Assembly: GCF_018704125.1 (NCBI RefSeq)
Contig: NZ_JAGTIS010000002.1
Span: forward strand, 496,001-560,000
From: Metapseudomonas boanensis
GTDB lineage: Bacteria; Pseudomonadota; Gammaproteobacteria; Pseudomonadales; Pseudomonadaceae
Direction: 5' to 3'
DNA length: 64,000 nt
In this document: positions 10,160 through 19,380 of the stretch, in pieces
How positions within the stretch are numbered: the stretch's first letter is position 1
Layout: each line of letters opens with the position of its first letter
Program-made: the position numbers and the translations under genes
The notes under the pieces: generated by a model
What the model saw: only the letters and a program-made list of their open reading frames with translations
The model's database searches: none
Told to the model about the DNA's origin: nothing

Positions 10160-10188
10160 TTGACTCCCCCCCGGCAAATCCGTTTAAT
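10160..10188 (+). promoter_or_regulatory. Sigma70-type promoter of tRNA-Phe
   Basis: TTGACT (10160-10165), a 17-bp spacer and TTTAAT (10183-10188) lie 11 bp before the tRNA. The sequence after the -10 box (AGCGCCCCG) is GC-rich, as expected of a stringent discriminator. Confidence 0.8.
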
Positions 10189-10199
10189 AGCGCCCCGTT

Positions 10200-10275
10200 G
10201 CCCAGGTAGCTCAGTCGGTAGAGCAGGGGATTGAAAATCCCCGTGTCGGCGGTTCGATTCCGTCCCTGGGCACCA
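10200..10275 (+). tRNA. tRNA-Phe (GAA)
   Basis: 76 bases including encoded CCA. The acceptor arms GCCCAGG / CCTGGGC pair, the D loop is AGCTCAGTCGGTAGAGC, the anticodon stem-loop GGGGATTGAAAATCCCC carries GAA, and the T arm has GGTTCGATTCC. Confidence 0.98.
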
Positions 10276-10287
10276 CTAATACCGAAC

Positions 10288-10318
10288 AAAAAGCCTCAGC
10301 CAAGTGCTGGGGCTTTTT
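10288..10318 (+). terminator. Rho-independent terminator after tRNA-Phe
   Basis: A stem of AAAAAGCCTCAGC against GCTGGGGCTTTTT (one G-T wobble), with loop CAAGT and a terminal T-run. Confidence 0.9.
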
Positions 10319-10348
10319 GCTTTCCGGGGCAAGAATCCCGCTTTACCT

Positions 10349-10403
10349 GTAGGAGCGAGCTTGCTCGCGAAAAGGTCCGGTTCGCGAGCAAGCTCGCTCC
10401 TAC
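10349..10403. repeat. Inverted REP pair
   Basis: Two REPs of the same GCGAGC-TT/AA-GCTCGC type face each other (GTAGGAGCGAGCTTGCTCGC ... and its complement), forming one large hairpin in the 356-bp gap before the ABC transporter operon. The remainder of the gap (10404-10631) has no gene. Confidence 0.9.
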
Positions 10404-10631
10404 GAGAACGATATCGCGCAACAGGATTGCCGGACGCCCCGACCGCATCCTCCCCCCTTCTTTTCCGATTCCGCGACAACCAACTGCAGCGATGCGACAA
10501 CCTCGACCGCAGAGCCTGTCCGGGGCCCGCTGCACGCTTGGCGCTCAACAAACCGCTGTGCTAGCTTCCCGCATCGCCAGGACGGCTGAAAATAGCCGCC
10601 GGAGCGCCCCGAACAAGAAGAGGACCCCTTA

Positions 10632-11405
10632 ATGGCCCAAGCCACGCCTGCGCTTGAAATCCGCAACCTGCACAAACGCTACGGCGACCTTGAAGTGCTC
10701 AAGGGCATTTCCCTGACCGCACGAGACGGCGACGTCATCTCGATTCTCGGCTCCTCCGGCTCAGGCAAGTCCACCTTCCTGCGCTGCATCAACCTGCTGG
10801 AAAACCCACACCAGGGGCAGATCTTCGTCGCAGGTGAAGAGCTCAAGCTCAAGCCCAGCAAGTCCGGTGAACTGGTCGCCGCAGACAACAAGCAGATCAA
10901 TCGCATGCGCAGCGAGATCGGCTTCGTGTTCCAGAACTTCAACCTCTGGCCGCACATGACGGTGCTCGACAACATCATCGAGGCCCCGCGTCGCGTACTG
11001 GGCCAGAGCAAGGCAGAAGCCACCGAAATGGCCGAGGCCCTGCTGGCCAAGGTCGGCATCGGCGACAAGCGCCACGTTTACCCCACCCAGCTTTCCGGCG
11101 GCCAGCAGCAACGCGCGGCCATCGCCCGAACCCTGGCCATGCAACCCAAGGTCATCCTGTTCGACGAACCCACCTCGGCGCTCGACCCCGAGATGGTACA
11201 AGAAGTGCTTAACGTGATCCGCGCGCTGGCCGAAGAAGGCCGCACTATGCTGTTGGTCACCCACGAGATGAACTTCGCCCGTCATGTGTCCAGCGAAGTG
11301 GTGTTTCTCCACCAGGGGTTGGTGGAGGAACAGGGTCCGCCGCAGCAGGTGTTCGAAAACCCGCAATCGGCGCGCTGTAAACAATTCATGTCCAGCAATC
11401 GCTAA
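10632..11405 (+). CDS. Polar amino-acid ABC transporter ATPase (HisP/GlnQ type)
   Basis: 257 residues. All ABC motifs are present: Walker A GSSGSGKST (residues 40-48), Q-loop VFQNFNLWPH, signature LSGGQQQR, Walker B ILFDEPTSALDP and the switch His in LVTHEM. It is the cytoplasmic motor of a polar amino-acid importer and closest in look to HisP/ArtP/AotP-type proteins. An insert after the first domain strand (GEELKLKPSKSGELV) resembles HisP. First gene of a four-gene operon with a binding protein and two permeases. Confidence 0.94.
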   Translation: MAQATPALEIRNLHKRYGDLEVLKGISLTARDGDVISILGSSGSGKSTFLRCINLLENPHQGQIFVAGEELKLKPSKSGELVAADNKQINRMRSEIGFVFQNFNLWPHMTVLDNIIEAPRRVLGQSKAEATEMAEALLAKVGIGDKRHVYPTQLSGGQQQRAAIARTLAMQPKVILFDEPTSALDPEMVQEVLNVIRALAEEGRTMLLVTHEMNFARHVSSEVVFLHQGLVEEQGPPQQVFENPQSARCKQFMSSNR

Positions 11406-11422
11406 ACACGGAGCAAGATCGA

Positions 11423-12175
11423 ATGAAGAACTACAAGAAGATTCTGCTGGCTGCAGCCGCAACCCTGGCTTTCGGCACCAGCGCCGTAGCCGCCGACAAG
11501 TTGAAGATCGGTACCGAAGGTGCCTACCCACCCTTCAACCTGATCGATGCCAGCGGCCAGGTCGGCGGCTTCGACGTCGAGATCGCCCAAGCCCTGTGCG
11601 CCAAGATGAAGGCCGAGTGTGAAGTGGTCACTTCCGACTGGGACGGCATCATCCCGGCCCTGAACGCCAAGAAGTTCGACTTCCTCGCCGCCTCCATGTC
11701 GGTCACCGAAGAACGCAAGCAGGCGGTTGACTTCACCGACCCCTACTACACCAACAAACTGCAGTTCGTTGCCCCGAAAGGCACCGAATTCAAGACCGAC
11801 AAGGCCAGCCTGAAAGGCAAGGTAATCGGCGCCCAGCGAGCAACCATCGCCGGCACCTGGCTGGAAGACAACATGGCCGACATCGTCGACATCAAGCTCT
11901 ACGACACCCAGGAAAACGCCTACCTCGACCTGTCCTCCGGCCGTGTCGATGCCGTGCTGGCCGACAAGTTCGTCAACTGGGAATGGCTGAAGAGCGACGC
12001 CGGCAAGGACTTCGAGTTCAAGGGCGACCCGGTGTTCGACAACGACAAGATCGCCATTGCCGTGCGCAAGGGTGACCCACTGCGTGAGAAGCTGAACACC
12101 GCACTGAAGGAAATTGTCGCTGACGGCACCTACAAGAAGATCAACGACAAATACTTCCCCTTCAGCATCTATTGA
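11423..12175 (+). CDS. Amino-acid ABC transporter periplasmic binding protein
   Basis: 250 residues. The signal peptide ends near residue 23 (TLAFGTSAVA), then comes a family 3 solute-binding domain: IGTEGAYPPFNLID, GFDVEIAQALC, MSVTEERKQAVDFTDPYY, and two cysteines at the conserved lobe position (LCAKMKAEC). These features resemble the lysine-arginine-ornithine / histidine / nopaline binding proteins, so a basic amino acid is a likely ligand, not proved. It lies 17 bp after the ATPase; a strong hairpin follows, as is common where binding protein is made in excess of permease. Confidence 0.93.
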   Translation: MKNYKKILLAAAATLAFGTSAVAADKLKIGTEGAYPPFNLIDASGQVGGFDVEIAQALCAKMKAECEVVTSDWDGIIPALNAKKFDFLAASMSVTEERKQAVDFTDPYYTNKLQFVAPKGTEFKTDKASLKGKVIGAQRATIAGTWLEDNMADIVDIKLYDTQENAYLDLSSGRVDAVLADKFVNWEWLKSDAGKDFEFKGDPVFDNDKIAIAVRKGDPLREKLNTALKEIVADGTYKKINDKYFPFSIY

Positions 12176-12183
12176 CCTGCCCA

Positions 12184-12209
12184 CCGGTGCCGCCTGATGG
12201 CGGCACCGG
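12184..12209 (+). promoter_or_regulatory. Intercistronic hairpin after the binding-protein gene
   Basis: A perfect 11-bp stem, CCGGTGCCGCC / GGCGGCACCGG, with loop TGAT and no T-run, lies between the binding-protein stop and the first permease. It is likely to stabilise the upstream mRNA or attenuate read-through into the permeases. Confidence 0.7.
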
Positions 12210-12222
12210 CACCTGACCTCCT

Positions 12223-12918
12223 ATGACCCTAGATCTCTACGGATTCGGTCCAGCCCTAGCCGCGGGCACACTCATGACCATCAAGCTGGCGCTGTCCGCG
12301 CTCTCGGTGGGTCTGGTGCTCGGCCTGCTCGGTGCGCTGGCCAAGACTTCCCCCGTCAAGCCTCTGCAATGGCTCGGCGGCACCTACTCAACCCTCGTCC
12401 GGGGCGTCCCCGAACTGCTCTGGGTCCTGCTGATCTACTTCGGCACGGTCAACCTGATGAACTCGCTGGGCGAATGGCTCGGCATGCCGGGGCTGGAACT
12501 CAACGCCTTCGCCGCCGGCACCATCGCCCTCGGCTTGTGCTTCGGCGCCTACGCCACTGAAGTGTTCCGCGGCGCCATCCTGGCCATTCCCAAGGGGCAC
12601 CGCGAAGCCGGTATGGCCCTGGGCCTGTCCAAGAGCCGCATCCTCTGGCGCCTGATCCTGCCGCAGATGTGGCGCATCGCCCTGCCGGGCCTGGGCAACC
12701 TGTTCATGATCCTGATGAAGGACACCGCACTGGTCTCGGTCATCGGCCTCGAAGAGATCATGCGCCGCTCGCAGATCGCGGTTACCGCGAGTAAGCAGCC
12801 GTTCACCTTCTACATGGTCGCTGCCTTCATCTACCTCGGCCTGACCATCCTCGCGATGATCGGCCTGTACTGGCTGGAGAAGCGCGCAGGCCGCGGCTTC
12901 AAGCGGAGCGCAGCATGA
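12223..12918 (+). CDS. Amino-acid ABC transporter permease (HisQ type)
   Basis: 231 residues with about five membrane helices. It is a family of polar amino-acid importer permeases (His/Glu/Gln/Arg/opine). The EAA loop that docks on the ATPase is AGMALGLSKSRILWRLILP (about residues 128-146), and RGVPELLWVLLIYFG is the family N-terminal signature. It overlaps the next permease by 4 bases (ATGA), which suggests a heterodimeric channel. Confidence 0.93.
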   Translation: MTLDLYGFGPALAAGTLMTIKLALSALSVGLVLGLLGALAKTSPVKPLQWLGGTYSTLVRGVPELLWVLLIYFGTVNLMNSLGEWLGMPGLELNAFAAGTIALGLCFGAYATEVFRGAILAIPKGHREAGMALGLSKSRILWRLILPQMWRIALPGLGNLFMILMKDTALVSVIGLEEIMRRSQIAVTASKQPFTFYMVAAFIYLGLTILAMIGLYWLEKRAGRGFKRSAA

Positions 12919-13604
12919 ACTGGGAAGTCATCATCAAGTACCTGCCGCAGCTATCCCAGGGGGCACTGCTGACCCTGGAGCTGGTAGCGATCTCCGTCAT
13001 CGCCGGCCTGATCCTCGCACTGCCCATGGGCATCGCCCGTGCGTCCCGACACTGGTACGTGCGCGCCCTGCCTTACGGCTACATATTCTTCTTCCGCGGC
13101 ACGCCGCTGCTGGTGCAGCTGTTCCTCGTCTACTACGGCCTGGCGCAGTTCGATGTCGTACGCAAAGGGCCGCTCTGGCCGTACCTGCGAGATCCCTTCT
13201 GGTGCGCCGTCATCACCATGACGCTGCACACCGCAGCCTATATCGCGGAGATCCTGCGTGGCGCCATCCAGGCGGTTCCGCCAGGCGAGATCGAGGCGGC
13301 ACGAGCGCTCGGCATGTCGCGGGCGCAGGCACTGTTCTACATCATCCTGCCGCGTGCGGCGCGCATCGGCCTGCCGGCCTACAGCAACGAGGTGATCCTG
13401 ATGGTCAAGGCCAGCGCCCTGGCCAGCACCGTGACCATGCTCGAACTGACCGGCATGGCACGCACCATCATCGCCCGCACCTACATGCCGGTTGAGATCT
13501 TCTTCGCCGCCGGCCTGTACTACCTGCTGCTTGCCTACATCCTGGTGCGCGCCTTCCGCCTGCTGGAACGCCGGCTGCGGGTCGACGCCCTGCAGGGCCG
13601 CTGA
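12915..13604 (+). CDS. Amino-acid ABC transporter permease (HisM type)
   Basis: 229 residues, about five membrane helices. Signature segments are FFRGTPLLVQLFLVYYG and the EAA loop EIEAARALGMSRAQALFYI. It is the partner of the permease just upstream; the four genes give a complete importer. A hairpin follows the stop. Confidence 0.93.
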   Translation: MNWEVIIKYLPQLSQGALLTLELVAISVIAGLILALPMGIARASRHWYVRALPYGYIFFFRGTPLLVQLFLVYYGLAQFDVVRKGPLWPYLRDPFWCAVITMTLHTAAYIAEILRGAIQAVPPGEIEAARALGMSRAQALFYIILPRAARIGLPAYSNEVILMVKASALASTVTMLELTGMARTIIARTYMPVEIFFAAGLYYLLLAYILVRAFRLLERRLRVDALQGR

Positions 13605-13612
13605 TGCGGGGA

Positions 13613-13640
13613 GCCCCTCATCGCAATGCAGATGAGGGGC
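13613..13640 (+). terminator. Hairpin ending the ABC transporter operon
   Basis: A 10-bp stem GCCCCTCATC / GATGAGGGGC with an 8-base loop lies 9 bp after the permease stop. It lacks a T-run. Confidence 0.55.
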
Positions 13641-13689
13641 ACTTCAAGCAACGCTATAATCGGCGCCCCCCTTCAACGCTCCACCCAGC

Positions 13690-14904
13690 ATGACCAGCCC
13701 AGCGCCTCTACAAGGCCCGCAGCTGCGGGACCGCTTTGCCGCACTCGACCGCTTCCTGCGCGAGCACCAATCCCTCTGGCGCCCCACCCCGTTCACCGAG
13801 CGGGAGCTGCCGTGGGAGCGACAGTACCCGGAACTGGCACATTGGCTGCGGCAACGCACACTGGCCGAAGCCGACGCCATCCACAATCACCCGGAACGCC
13901 TCGATGCGCCTGCGCCTTATCCACAGCTGGCCGCGCAATCCAGCGAGCTGGCGAGAATCGGCGATCTGCCGGGTGCAGCTGTCGCTGAATTCCCTCCCCG
14001 CCTGGCTGTCGACGTGCCCGGGCGCAAATGGCAGCAGATCGAAGCCTTCGCCACCCGCCTGCAGTTCCGCGAAGCGCCTGGCCACTGGCTAGACTGGTGC
14101 GCCGGCAAAGGGCATCTCGGTCGGCTGCTGGCCCATGGCGGCACCCGCCTGACGTGCCTGGAACTCGACCCGGCCCTCGTTGCCAACGGCCAGCAACTCA
14201 GCCAGCGCCTGGACCTGACTGCGCGTCACGAGCAACAGGATGTACTGGCCGAAAGCGCCGCGAGCCGCCTGCACACTGAACACACGCCGGTTGCGTTGCA
14301 TGCCTGCGGCGACCTGCATGTGCGCCTGCTGCAACTGGCCAGCGCCGCCGGTTGCCGACAGCTCGCCGTGGCCCCCTGCTGCTACAACCGCATCCAGACC
14401 ACGCATTACCAACCGCTGTCCGAGACCGCCAAAACCTCGGCGCTGCACCTGACGCAAGCCGATCTGCGCCTGCCACTCAGTGAAACCGTCACTGCCGGCG
14501 CCCGCGTCCGGCGCCAGCGCGACCAATCCATGGCCCGTCGCCTGGCTTTCGACCTGCTCCAACGAGAGCTACGCGGCATTGACGAGTACCTGCCCACTCC
14601 ATCGTTATCCACAGCCTGGCTGGACAAGACCTTCGCCCAATACTGCGCGGACCTCTGCGAGCTGAAGCAGCTGCCCGCTCCCGGCCTGCGCGATTGGGAC
14701 GCCCTGGAAGCGCAGGGCTGGCAGCGCCTGGCCGAAGTTCGCAACCTCGAACTGCTGCGCTGCCTGTTCCGCCGTCCGCTTGAAGTCTGGCTGCTGCTGG
14801 ACCGAGCACTCTTCCTGCAAGAACAAGGCTATAGGGTGAGCCTGGGCAATTTCTGCCCGCCACAACTCACCCCGCGCAACCTGCTGCTGCTGGCAGAACG
14901 CTGA
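13690..14904 (+). CDS. SAM-dependent methyltransferase, GSTCD-like
   Basis: 404 residues, soluble. A class I SAM-binding site is seen as LDWCAGKGHLGRLLA (about residues 135-149) followed by LTCLELDP. Further on are VALHACGDLHVRLL and AVAPCCYNRI, which resemble the methyltransferase domain of GSTCD-like proteins. The substrate is unknown; the CCYN motif resembles the catalytic loops of some RNA or amine methyltransferases, but this is only suggestive. Single gene between hairpins. Confidence 0.75.
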   Translation: MTSPAPLQGPQLRDRFAALDRFLREHQSLWRPTPFTERELPWERQYPELAHWLRQRTLAEADAIHNHPERLDAPAPYPQLAAQSSELARIGDLPGAAVAEFPPRLAVDVPGRKWQQIEAFATRLQFREAPGHWLDWCAGKGHLGRLLAHGGTRLTCLELDPALVANGQQLSQRLDLTARHEQQDVLAESAASRLHTEHTPVALHACGDLHVRLLQLASAAGCRQLAVAPCCYNRIQTTHYQPLSETAKTSALHLTQADLRLPLSETVTAGARVRRQRDQSMARRLAFDLLQRELRGIDEYLPTPSLSTAWLDKTFAQYCADLCELKQLPAPGLRDWDALEAQGWQRLAEVRNLELLRCLFRRPLEVWLLLDRALFLQEQGYRVSLGNFCPPQLTPRNLLLLAER

Positions 14905-14920
14905 GCCAGACACCCCGTCG

Positions 14921-15030
14921 TTCGCCAGCAAGCTGGCTACAAGCGGCGCCAAATGGAGCTCTTACCCCGTAGGAGCGAGCCTGCTCGCGAACGCCCGAAG
15001 GCAAAACCTTCGCCAGCAGCTGGCTCCCAC
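14921..15030. repeat. REP halves after the methyltransferase gene
   Basis: A lone right half (TTCGCCAGCAAGCTGGCTAC, 14921-14940) is followed by an inverted pair (GTAGGAGCGAGCCTGCTCGC at 14969, ending TGGCTCCCAC at 15030). The rest of the 433-bp gap to the tRNA contains no gene. Confidence 0.85.
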
Positions 15031-15317
15031 AAGAAAAGACGCTGAACTTGCCCACAGAACCTGTGGATAACTCTGTTAATGAAATCTGGGCAAATGCCCC
15101 GAAGCCCTCTCCCTGCGCGGCTCCCAGCATCTGAGCGTTTTTTGGACAACCAAATAAAGCCGAAGAAAAACAGCAGGTTATGGATTTCTGCGAAACACCG
15201 CACAAAAAACATGTACTAAAGTGCCATTTTCATCGCCATTGTGCATAAGCCATTCCAAGCTCATTCGCGGTTCGAAGAATTGATCACGAGAGAGGTTTAC
15301 TCGTAACGCCTAATCGC

Positions 15318-15323
15318 TATAAT
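15318..15323 (+). promoter_or_regulatory. -10 box of tRNA-Thr
   Basis: A perfect TATAAT lies 14 bp before the tRNA, followed by a GC-rich discriminator (GGCGGCCC). The -35 at 17-bp spacing (GTTTAC) is weak. Confidence 0.65.
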
Positions 15324-15337
15324 GGCGGCCCTTTCTA

Positions 15338-15413
<76 letters not shown>

Positions 15414-15421
15414 TATAGAAC

Positions 15422-15448
15422 AAGGCCCGCAGCGATGCGGGCCTTTTT
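15422..15448 (+). terminator. Rho-independent terminator after tRNA-Thr
   Basis: AAGGCCCGC / GCGGGCCTT stem with a six-base loop and a T-run. Confidence 0.9.
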
Positions 15449-15478
15449 CGTTTCTGGCGCAGGCTGGCGCCAGAAACG
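15449..15478. terminator. Second hairpin between tRNA-Thr and nhaA
   Basis: A perfect 12-bp stem CGTTTCTGGCGC / GCGCCAGAAACG with a 6-base loop directly abuts the tRNA terminator and lies 21 bp past the nhaA stop. It probably terminates or insulates convergent transcription from nhaA. Confidence 0.65.
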
Positions 15479-15498
15479 AAAGCGGCACTACACGAAAG

Positions 15499-16854
15499 CT
15501 ATTTTCGGGCTGTCGCGCGACGGCTTAGCGCCCGTCCGAATCCAAGGCCGATGACCCCCGCTATCACTGAGGCGATCAGTACGCCCAGTTTCGCCGCGCT
15601 GAGCAGGCTGGCTTCGGCAAATGCCAAGTTGGCGATGAAGATCGACATGGTGAAACCAATCCCGGCCAGGAGACCGATCAGCCACATCCATGACCAGGTC
15701 ATGCCCTCCGGGAGCCGGCACCAACCAAGGCGCACCAATAGCCAGCTGCAGAGCAGAATGCCGAGCGGCTTGCCCAGGACCAGGGCCAGCGCCACACCGA
15801 GCATCACCGTCATAGCCCCGCCTCCGGCCAGATCTACTCCGTCGAGGCTTACCCCGGCATTGGCGAGCGCGAACAGAGGCATCACCCCATACGCGACCCA
15901 AGGGTGCAGCGCCAGTTGCACACGAACCACCGGTGGAAGGAGCTCACGCTGTGCGTGGCGAAGCTGCTTGACCGGCGCCATCAGCTGATGCGCGTCGCCA
16001 GAATGGTTCTGCTCCTTCTCGGCAAAGTCATTGATGGCGCGAGCCGCGAGGTCCAGCGGGCGCTCGTTGTTCCTGACCGGAAGGACCGGCGTCATGAGCC
16101 CAAGCACTACCCCGGCCAGAGTGGGATGCGCGCCGGTCTTCAGCAAGCCGAGCCATAGCACAGCCCCTGGAATCAGGTACGCATAGGCTGAGCCAATGCC
16201 GATTCGTTGCAAGCCCAGCACGAGCAGAATGCCAATGCCGGCAATGAGGAAGCCCGTGGCATCGAGGCCTTCCGAATAGAACAAAGCAATGATCAGAACG
16301 GCAACGATATCGTCGATGATCGCCAACGCCAGCAAGAACACGCGCACTGAGCCGGGGATCGACTTGCCCAGCAGGGCCAGCACGCCTACCGCGAAGGCGA
16401 TATCGGTGGCCGTCGGGACCGCCCACCCCTGGCGCAGCCCCTCCGCCCCATTGATCGACAGATACACCAATGCCGGTACCGCCACGCCTCCCAGCGCCGC
16501 CGCCATCGGCAGTGCTGCAAGCTTGACGCTGGCCAGCGCGCCCTCATGAATCTCCCGCCGGATCTCCATCCCCACCACCAGGAAGAACACCGTCATCAGC
16601 GCATCGTTGATCCAGAAATGCAGCGAGTGCGAGATGACAAAGTCGCCCAGCGCAAAGGACAACGGCATGTGCCAGAGGTGCGTATAGCTGGAAGCGGCAG
16701 ACGAATTGGCCCAGATCAGGGCAGCAGCGGCTGCGATCAGCAGGACGATGCCGCTGACCGCTTCGATATGCAGGAAATCTTCAAGGGTGCTGAATGCTTT
16801 GTCGGCTAAACGTTGCGCAGCCGGCATCGCCTTGCGGGAAGGGTGTTGGTCCAT
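15499..16854 (-). CDS. nhaA: Na+/H+ antiporter NhaA
   Basis: 451 residues, longer than the roughly 390 of E. coli NhaA but within the range of Pseudomonas forms. It has about 12 membrane helices and exchanges sodium for protons across the inner membrane. Transport aspartates are seen in [11 protein letters not shown] and in [27 protein letters not shown] is the usual periplasmic-side signature. The ATG at 16854 gives [14 protein letters not shown]; an upstream in-frame extension of 26 residues has no membrane or family character. The extra length is at the C-terminus (residues after about 420). Confidence 0.95.
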   Translation of the reverse strand: MDQHPSRKAMPAAQRLADKAFSTLEDFLHIEAVSGIVLLIAAAAALIWANSSAASSYTHLWHMPLSFALGDFVISHSLHFWINDALMTVFFLVVGMEIRREIHEGALASVKLAALPMAAALGGVAVPALVYLSINGAEGLRQGWAVPTATDIAFAVGVLALLGKSIPGSVRVFLLALAIIDDIVAVLIIALFYSEGLDATGFLIAGIGILLVLGLQRIGIGSAYAYLIPGAVLWLGLLKTGAHPTLAGVVLGLMTPVLPVRNNERPLDLAARAINDFAEKEQNHSGDAHQLMAPVKQLRHAQRELLPPVVRVQLALHPWVAYGVMPLFALANAGVSLDGVDLAGGGAMTVMLGVALALVLGKPLGILLCSWLLVRLGWCRLPEGMTWSWMWLIGLLAGIGFTMSIFIANLAFAEASLLSAAKLGVLIASVIAGVIGLGFGRALSRRATARK

Positions 16855-17502
16855 GGTCGCTCGTACTCTGCAGCTGTGCGGCGGCCCGACCAACACAAGA
16901 AACCTGTCTGACTGCACGCGCAGACACGACACCCGGCCGTTAACTTACACAGGCGAACGCTGGTTGGCTAGCCGCAGGAGAAGCTCCAGTGGTTCGCCAA
17001 GGTGGTTTTGAGTGTTAAGCGCTGCAGTGTGACCCACCGCACCGCCCCATACGCTCCGGCACGGCAACGCAGAACCTTGAGCGATTCAGCACGCCGTAAT
17101 CACGTGTCCGTCCGTCTAGAAACGAAATCGGGATGTTTAACCGCCTGGCCGACAGGCCCCGTCAAAATAACGACTAGCGGCAGCAACAAGTCGACTCATC
17201 GAACCTTCGTGATTGATTTTCCGACGAATTGTCAGTAACGCAACCCCTTGGAGCGAGGCCACTTTTGCAGCCGTAGCACCGAATGGCCAGGGGCGCATCC
17301 CGCACCAATCTCGAGCAAACCGCGATCAACGGTCATATGGTCAATCGTTATTTTTCCTAGAACGAGACGATCCAACGCCTCTACCGTTCGTCGCCCATAA
17401 GTGTTGGCAACGGGCTCAACCTGATGACGCAGTACAGGGGCACCGGCGGACATAACCCAGCCAGGAGAGGCGCCCCTTCAAGCCGAATTTCGGTGAGCTA
17501 CG
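16855..17502. other. 648-bp gap with no supported gene
   Basis: Both strands were read. A 73-codon open frame on the minus strand (17232-17453, containing RRTVEALDRLVLGK and GLLEIGAGCAPG) looks protein-like but has no recognised family; it could be a gene remnant. No repeats, hairpins or clear promoter were found. Confidence 0.4.
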
Positions 17503-18162
17503 ATGCGCAGGATCGCCGCCATCTTGATGGCAGGAGCCTTGTGTGCAGGATGCAACGGACTCGTGAAACCTGAAGTTTCAGGTCCAACCACAGATACTTA
17601 CTTCTCGATTTTCTCGGGCTTTCCGCTGCCCTACTTCTATATGGCCTCGGCCGTGCAGTGGAACGAGGAATACGCCGTCACCACCGCTCACACGCCGCTG
17701 ATTCCCTACGAGAAGTACCGCTGCAGCACGGGGTGCGACCTGGTATTCATTCGCCATAAGGCCAACGGCAAAGTGCCGACCTGGCGCACCGCGCAGCCCG
17801 GCGAAAGCATCACGGCCGCAGGTGCCAGCCCTTATCTCGTCGGCGGTAGCGGCCGGGGCAAGGTTTATCCCGCGCCCTTCATCAACAGCAATGAAGACAG
17901 CGGCGAGCTCTACGCCATTCATGACGCGCCCATCGCCAAAGGCATGTCGGGCGGCCCGGTGTTGGCAGAGGACGGCAGCGTCGTCGGCATCAACATGGGC
18001 ATCTATTCGATCAGCCTCAACAACGTCGGTGACCACCCAGGCCTCCGGGGAGCCGAGCGAATCAGCGTGTTCATTCCCTACTCGGTCATCCAGCGGGAGT
18101 GGGCGCTGCTCCAGGCAAAACTGCAGCCGACGGATGAGCGACGCTTCGCCACCATCAAGTGA
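17503..18162 (+). CDS. Trypsin-like serine protease, probable lipoprotein
   Basis: 219 residues. A short hydrophobic leader ends in GALCAGC, so Cys17 may be lipidated, although the -3 residue is not the usual Leu. The chymotrypsin-fold triad can be placed as His63 (VTTAHT), Asp79 (CDLVFI) and Ser149 (KGMSGGPVL). Two cysteines (74 and 78) flank the Asp. GTG/ATG choice is clear: ATG at 17503 after a GGTGAG site. It stands alone, just before the first repeat array. Substrate unknown; a housekeeping or envelope protease is possible. Confidence 0.75.
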   Translation: MRRIAAILMAGALCAGCNGLVKPEVSGPTTDTYFSIFSGFPLPYFYMASAVQWNEEYAVTTAHTPLIPYEKYRCSTGCDLVFIRHKANGKVPTWRTAQPGESITAAGASPYLVGGSGRGKVYPAPFINSNEDSGELYAIHDAPIAKGMSGGPVLAEDGSVVGINMGIYSISLNNVGDHPGLRGAERISVFIPYSVIQREWALLQAKLQPTDERRFATIK

Positions 18163-18232
18163 CGCGTGAAGTGCGCCATCCAAAGGCCTTCCATGATGGG
18201 CCGGGTGGCGCCCCCTGCAACGCCGAAGCCAC

Positions 18233-19380
18233 GTAGGCGCCCCCGTAGGAGCGAGCTTGCTCGCGAAAATGTGGCCCCGCTTTCGCCAGCAAGCTGGCTC
18301 CTACGAATAGCTTTTAGCCACGCAGGATGGGTTGAGCGTGCGAAACCCGTCAGCCCGGTCCGCATGGGTATCGCTCCGCTCCACCCATCCTACGAACTGT
18401 AGGCGCCCCCGTAGGAGCGAGCTTGCTCGCGAATGTGGCCCCGCTTTCGCCAGCAAGCTGGCTCCTGCGAATAGCTTTTGGCCACGTAGGATGGGTTGAG
18501 CGTGCGATACCCATCAGCCCGATCCGCATGGGTATCGCTCCGCTCCACCCATCCTACGAACCGTAGGCGCCCCCGTAGGAGCGAGCTTGCTCGCGAATGT
18601 GGCCCGCTTTCGCCAGCAAGCTGGCTCCTACGAATGGCTTTTGGCCACGCAGGATGGGTTGAGCGTGCGAAACCCGTCAGCCCGGTCCGCATGGGTATCG
18701 CTCCGCTCCACCCATCCTGCGAACCGTAGGCGCCCCCGTAGGAGCGAGCTTGCTCGCGAATGTGGCCCCGCTTTCGCCAGCAAGCTGGCTCCTACGAATA
18801 GCTTTTAGCCACGTAGGATGGGTTGAGCTTGCGATACCCATCAGCCCGGTCCGCATGGGTATCGCTCCGCTCCACCCATCCTACGAACTGTAGGCGCCCC
18901 CGTAGGAGCGAGCTTGCTCGCGAATGTGGTCCCGCTTTCGCCAGCAAGCTGGCTCCTACGAATAGCTTTTGGCCACGTAGGATGGGTTGAGCGTGCGATA
19001 CCCATCAGCCCGATCCGCATGGGTATCGCTCCGCTCCACCCATCCTACGAACCGTAGGCGCCCCCGTAGGAGCGAGCTTGCTCGCGAATGTGGCCCCGCT
19101 TTCGCCAGCAAGCTGGCTCCTACGAATAGCTTTTGGCCACGTAGGATGGGTTGAGCGTGCGATACCCATCAGCCCGATCCGCATGGGTATCGCTCCGCTC
19201 CACCCATCCTACGAACTGTAGGCGCCCCCGTAGGAGCGAGCTTGCTCGCGAATGTGGCCCCGCTTTCGCCAGCAAGCTGGCTCCTGCGAATAGCTTTTAG
19301 CCACGTAGGATGGGTTGAGCGTGCGAAACCCATCAGCCCGGTCCGCATGGGTATCGCTCCGCTCCACCCATCCTACGAGC
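18233..19380. repeat. Tandem array 1: seven ~164-bp composite REP units
   Basis: Units begin (GTAGGCGCCCCCGTAGGAGC) at 18233, 18399, 18563, 18726, 18890, 19054 and 19218, a period of 163-166 bp. Each has two parts. Part A is an inverted REP pair: GCGAGC-TT-GCTCGC facing GCCAGC-AA-GCTGGC, bounded by GTAGGAGC and GCTCCTAC. Part B is a second palindrome, GTAGGATGGGTTGAGCG ... CGCTCCACCCATCCTAC with inner CGATACCCAT / ATGGGTATCG arms. Only unit 1 carries GAAAATGTGG instead of GAATGTGG, which adds two bases. No spacers between units, so not CRISPR. Confidence 0.97.

Noticed and set aside
17232..17453. 73-residue minus-strand frame with protein-like composition
   Set aside because: No recognised family and no ribosome site; kept only as a note on the gap, since it might be a gene remnant.
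17842..17850. GGCGGTAGC as a second ops site
   Set aside because: It lies inside the coding region of the serine protease (Gly-Gly-Ser codons) and lacks the GTG end and JUMPstart context.
18233..19380. CRISPR array
   Set aside because: The repeat unit is about 164 bp, palindromic, with no unique spacers and no cas genes nearby.
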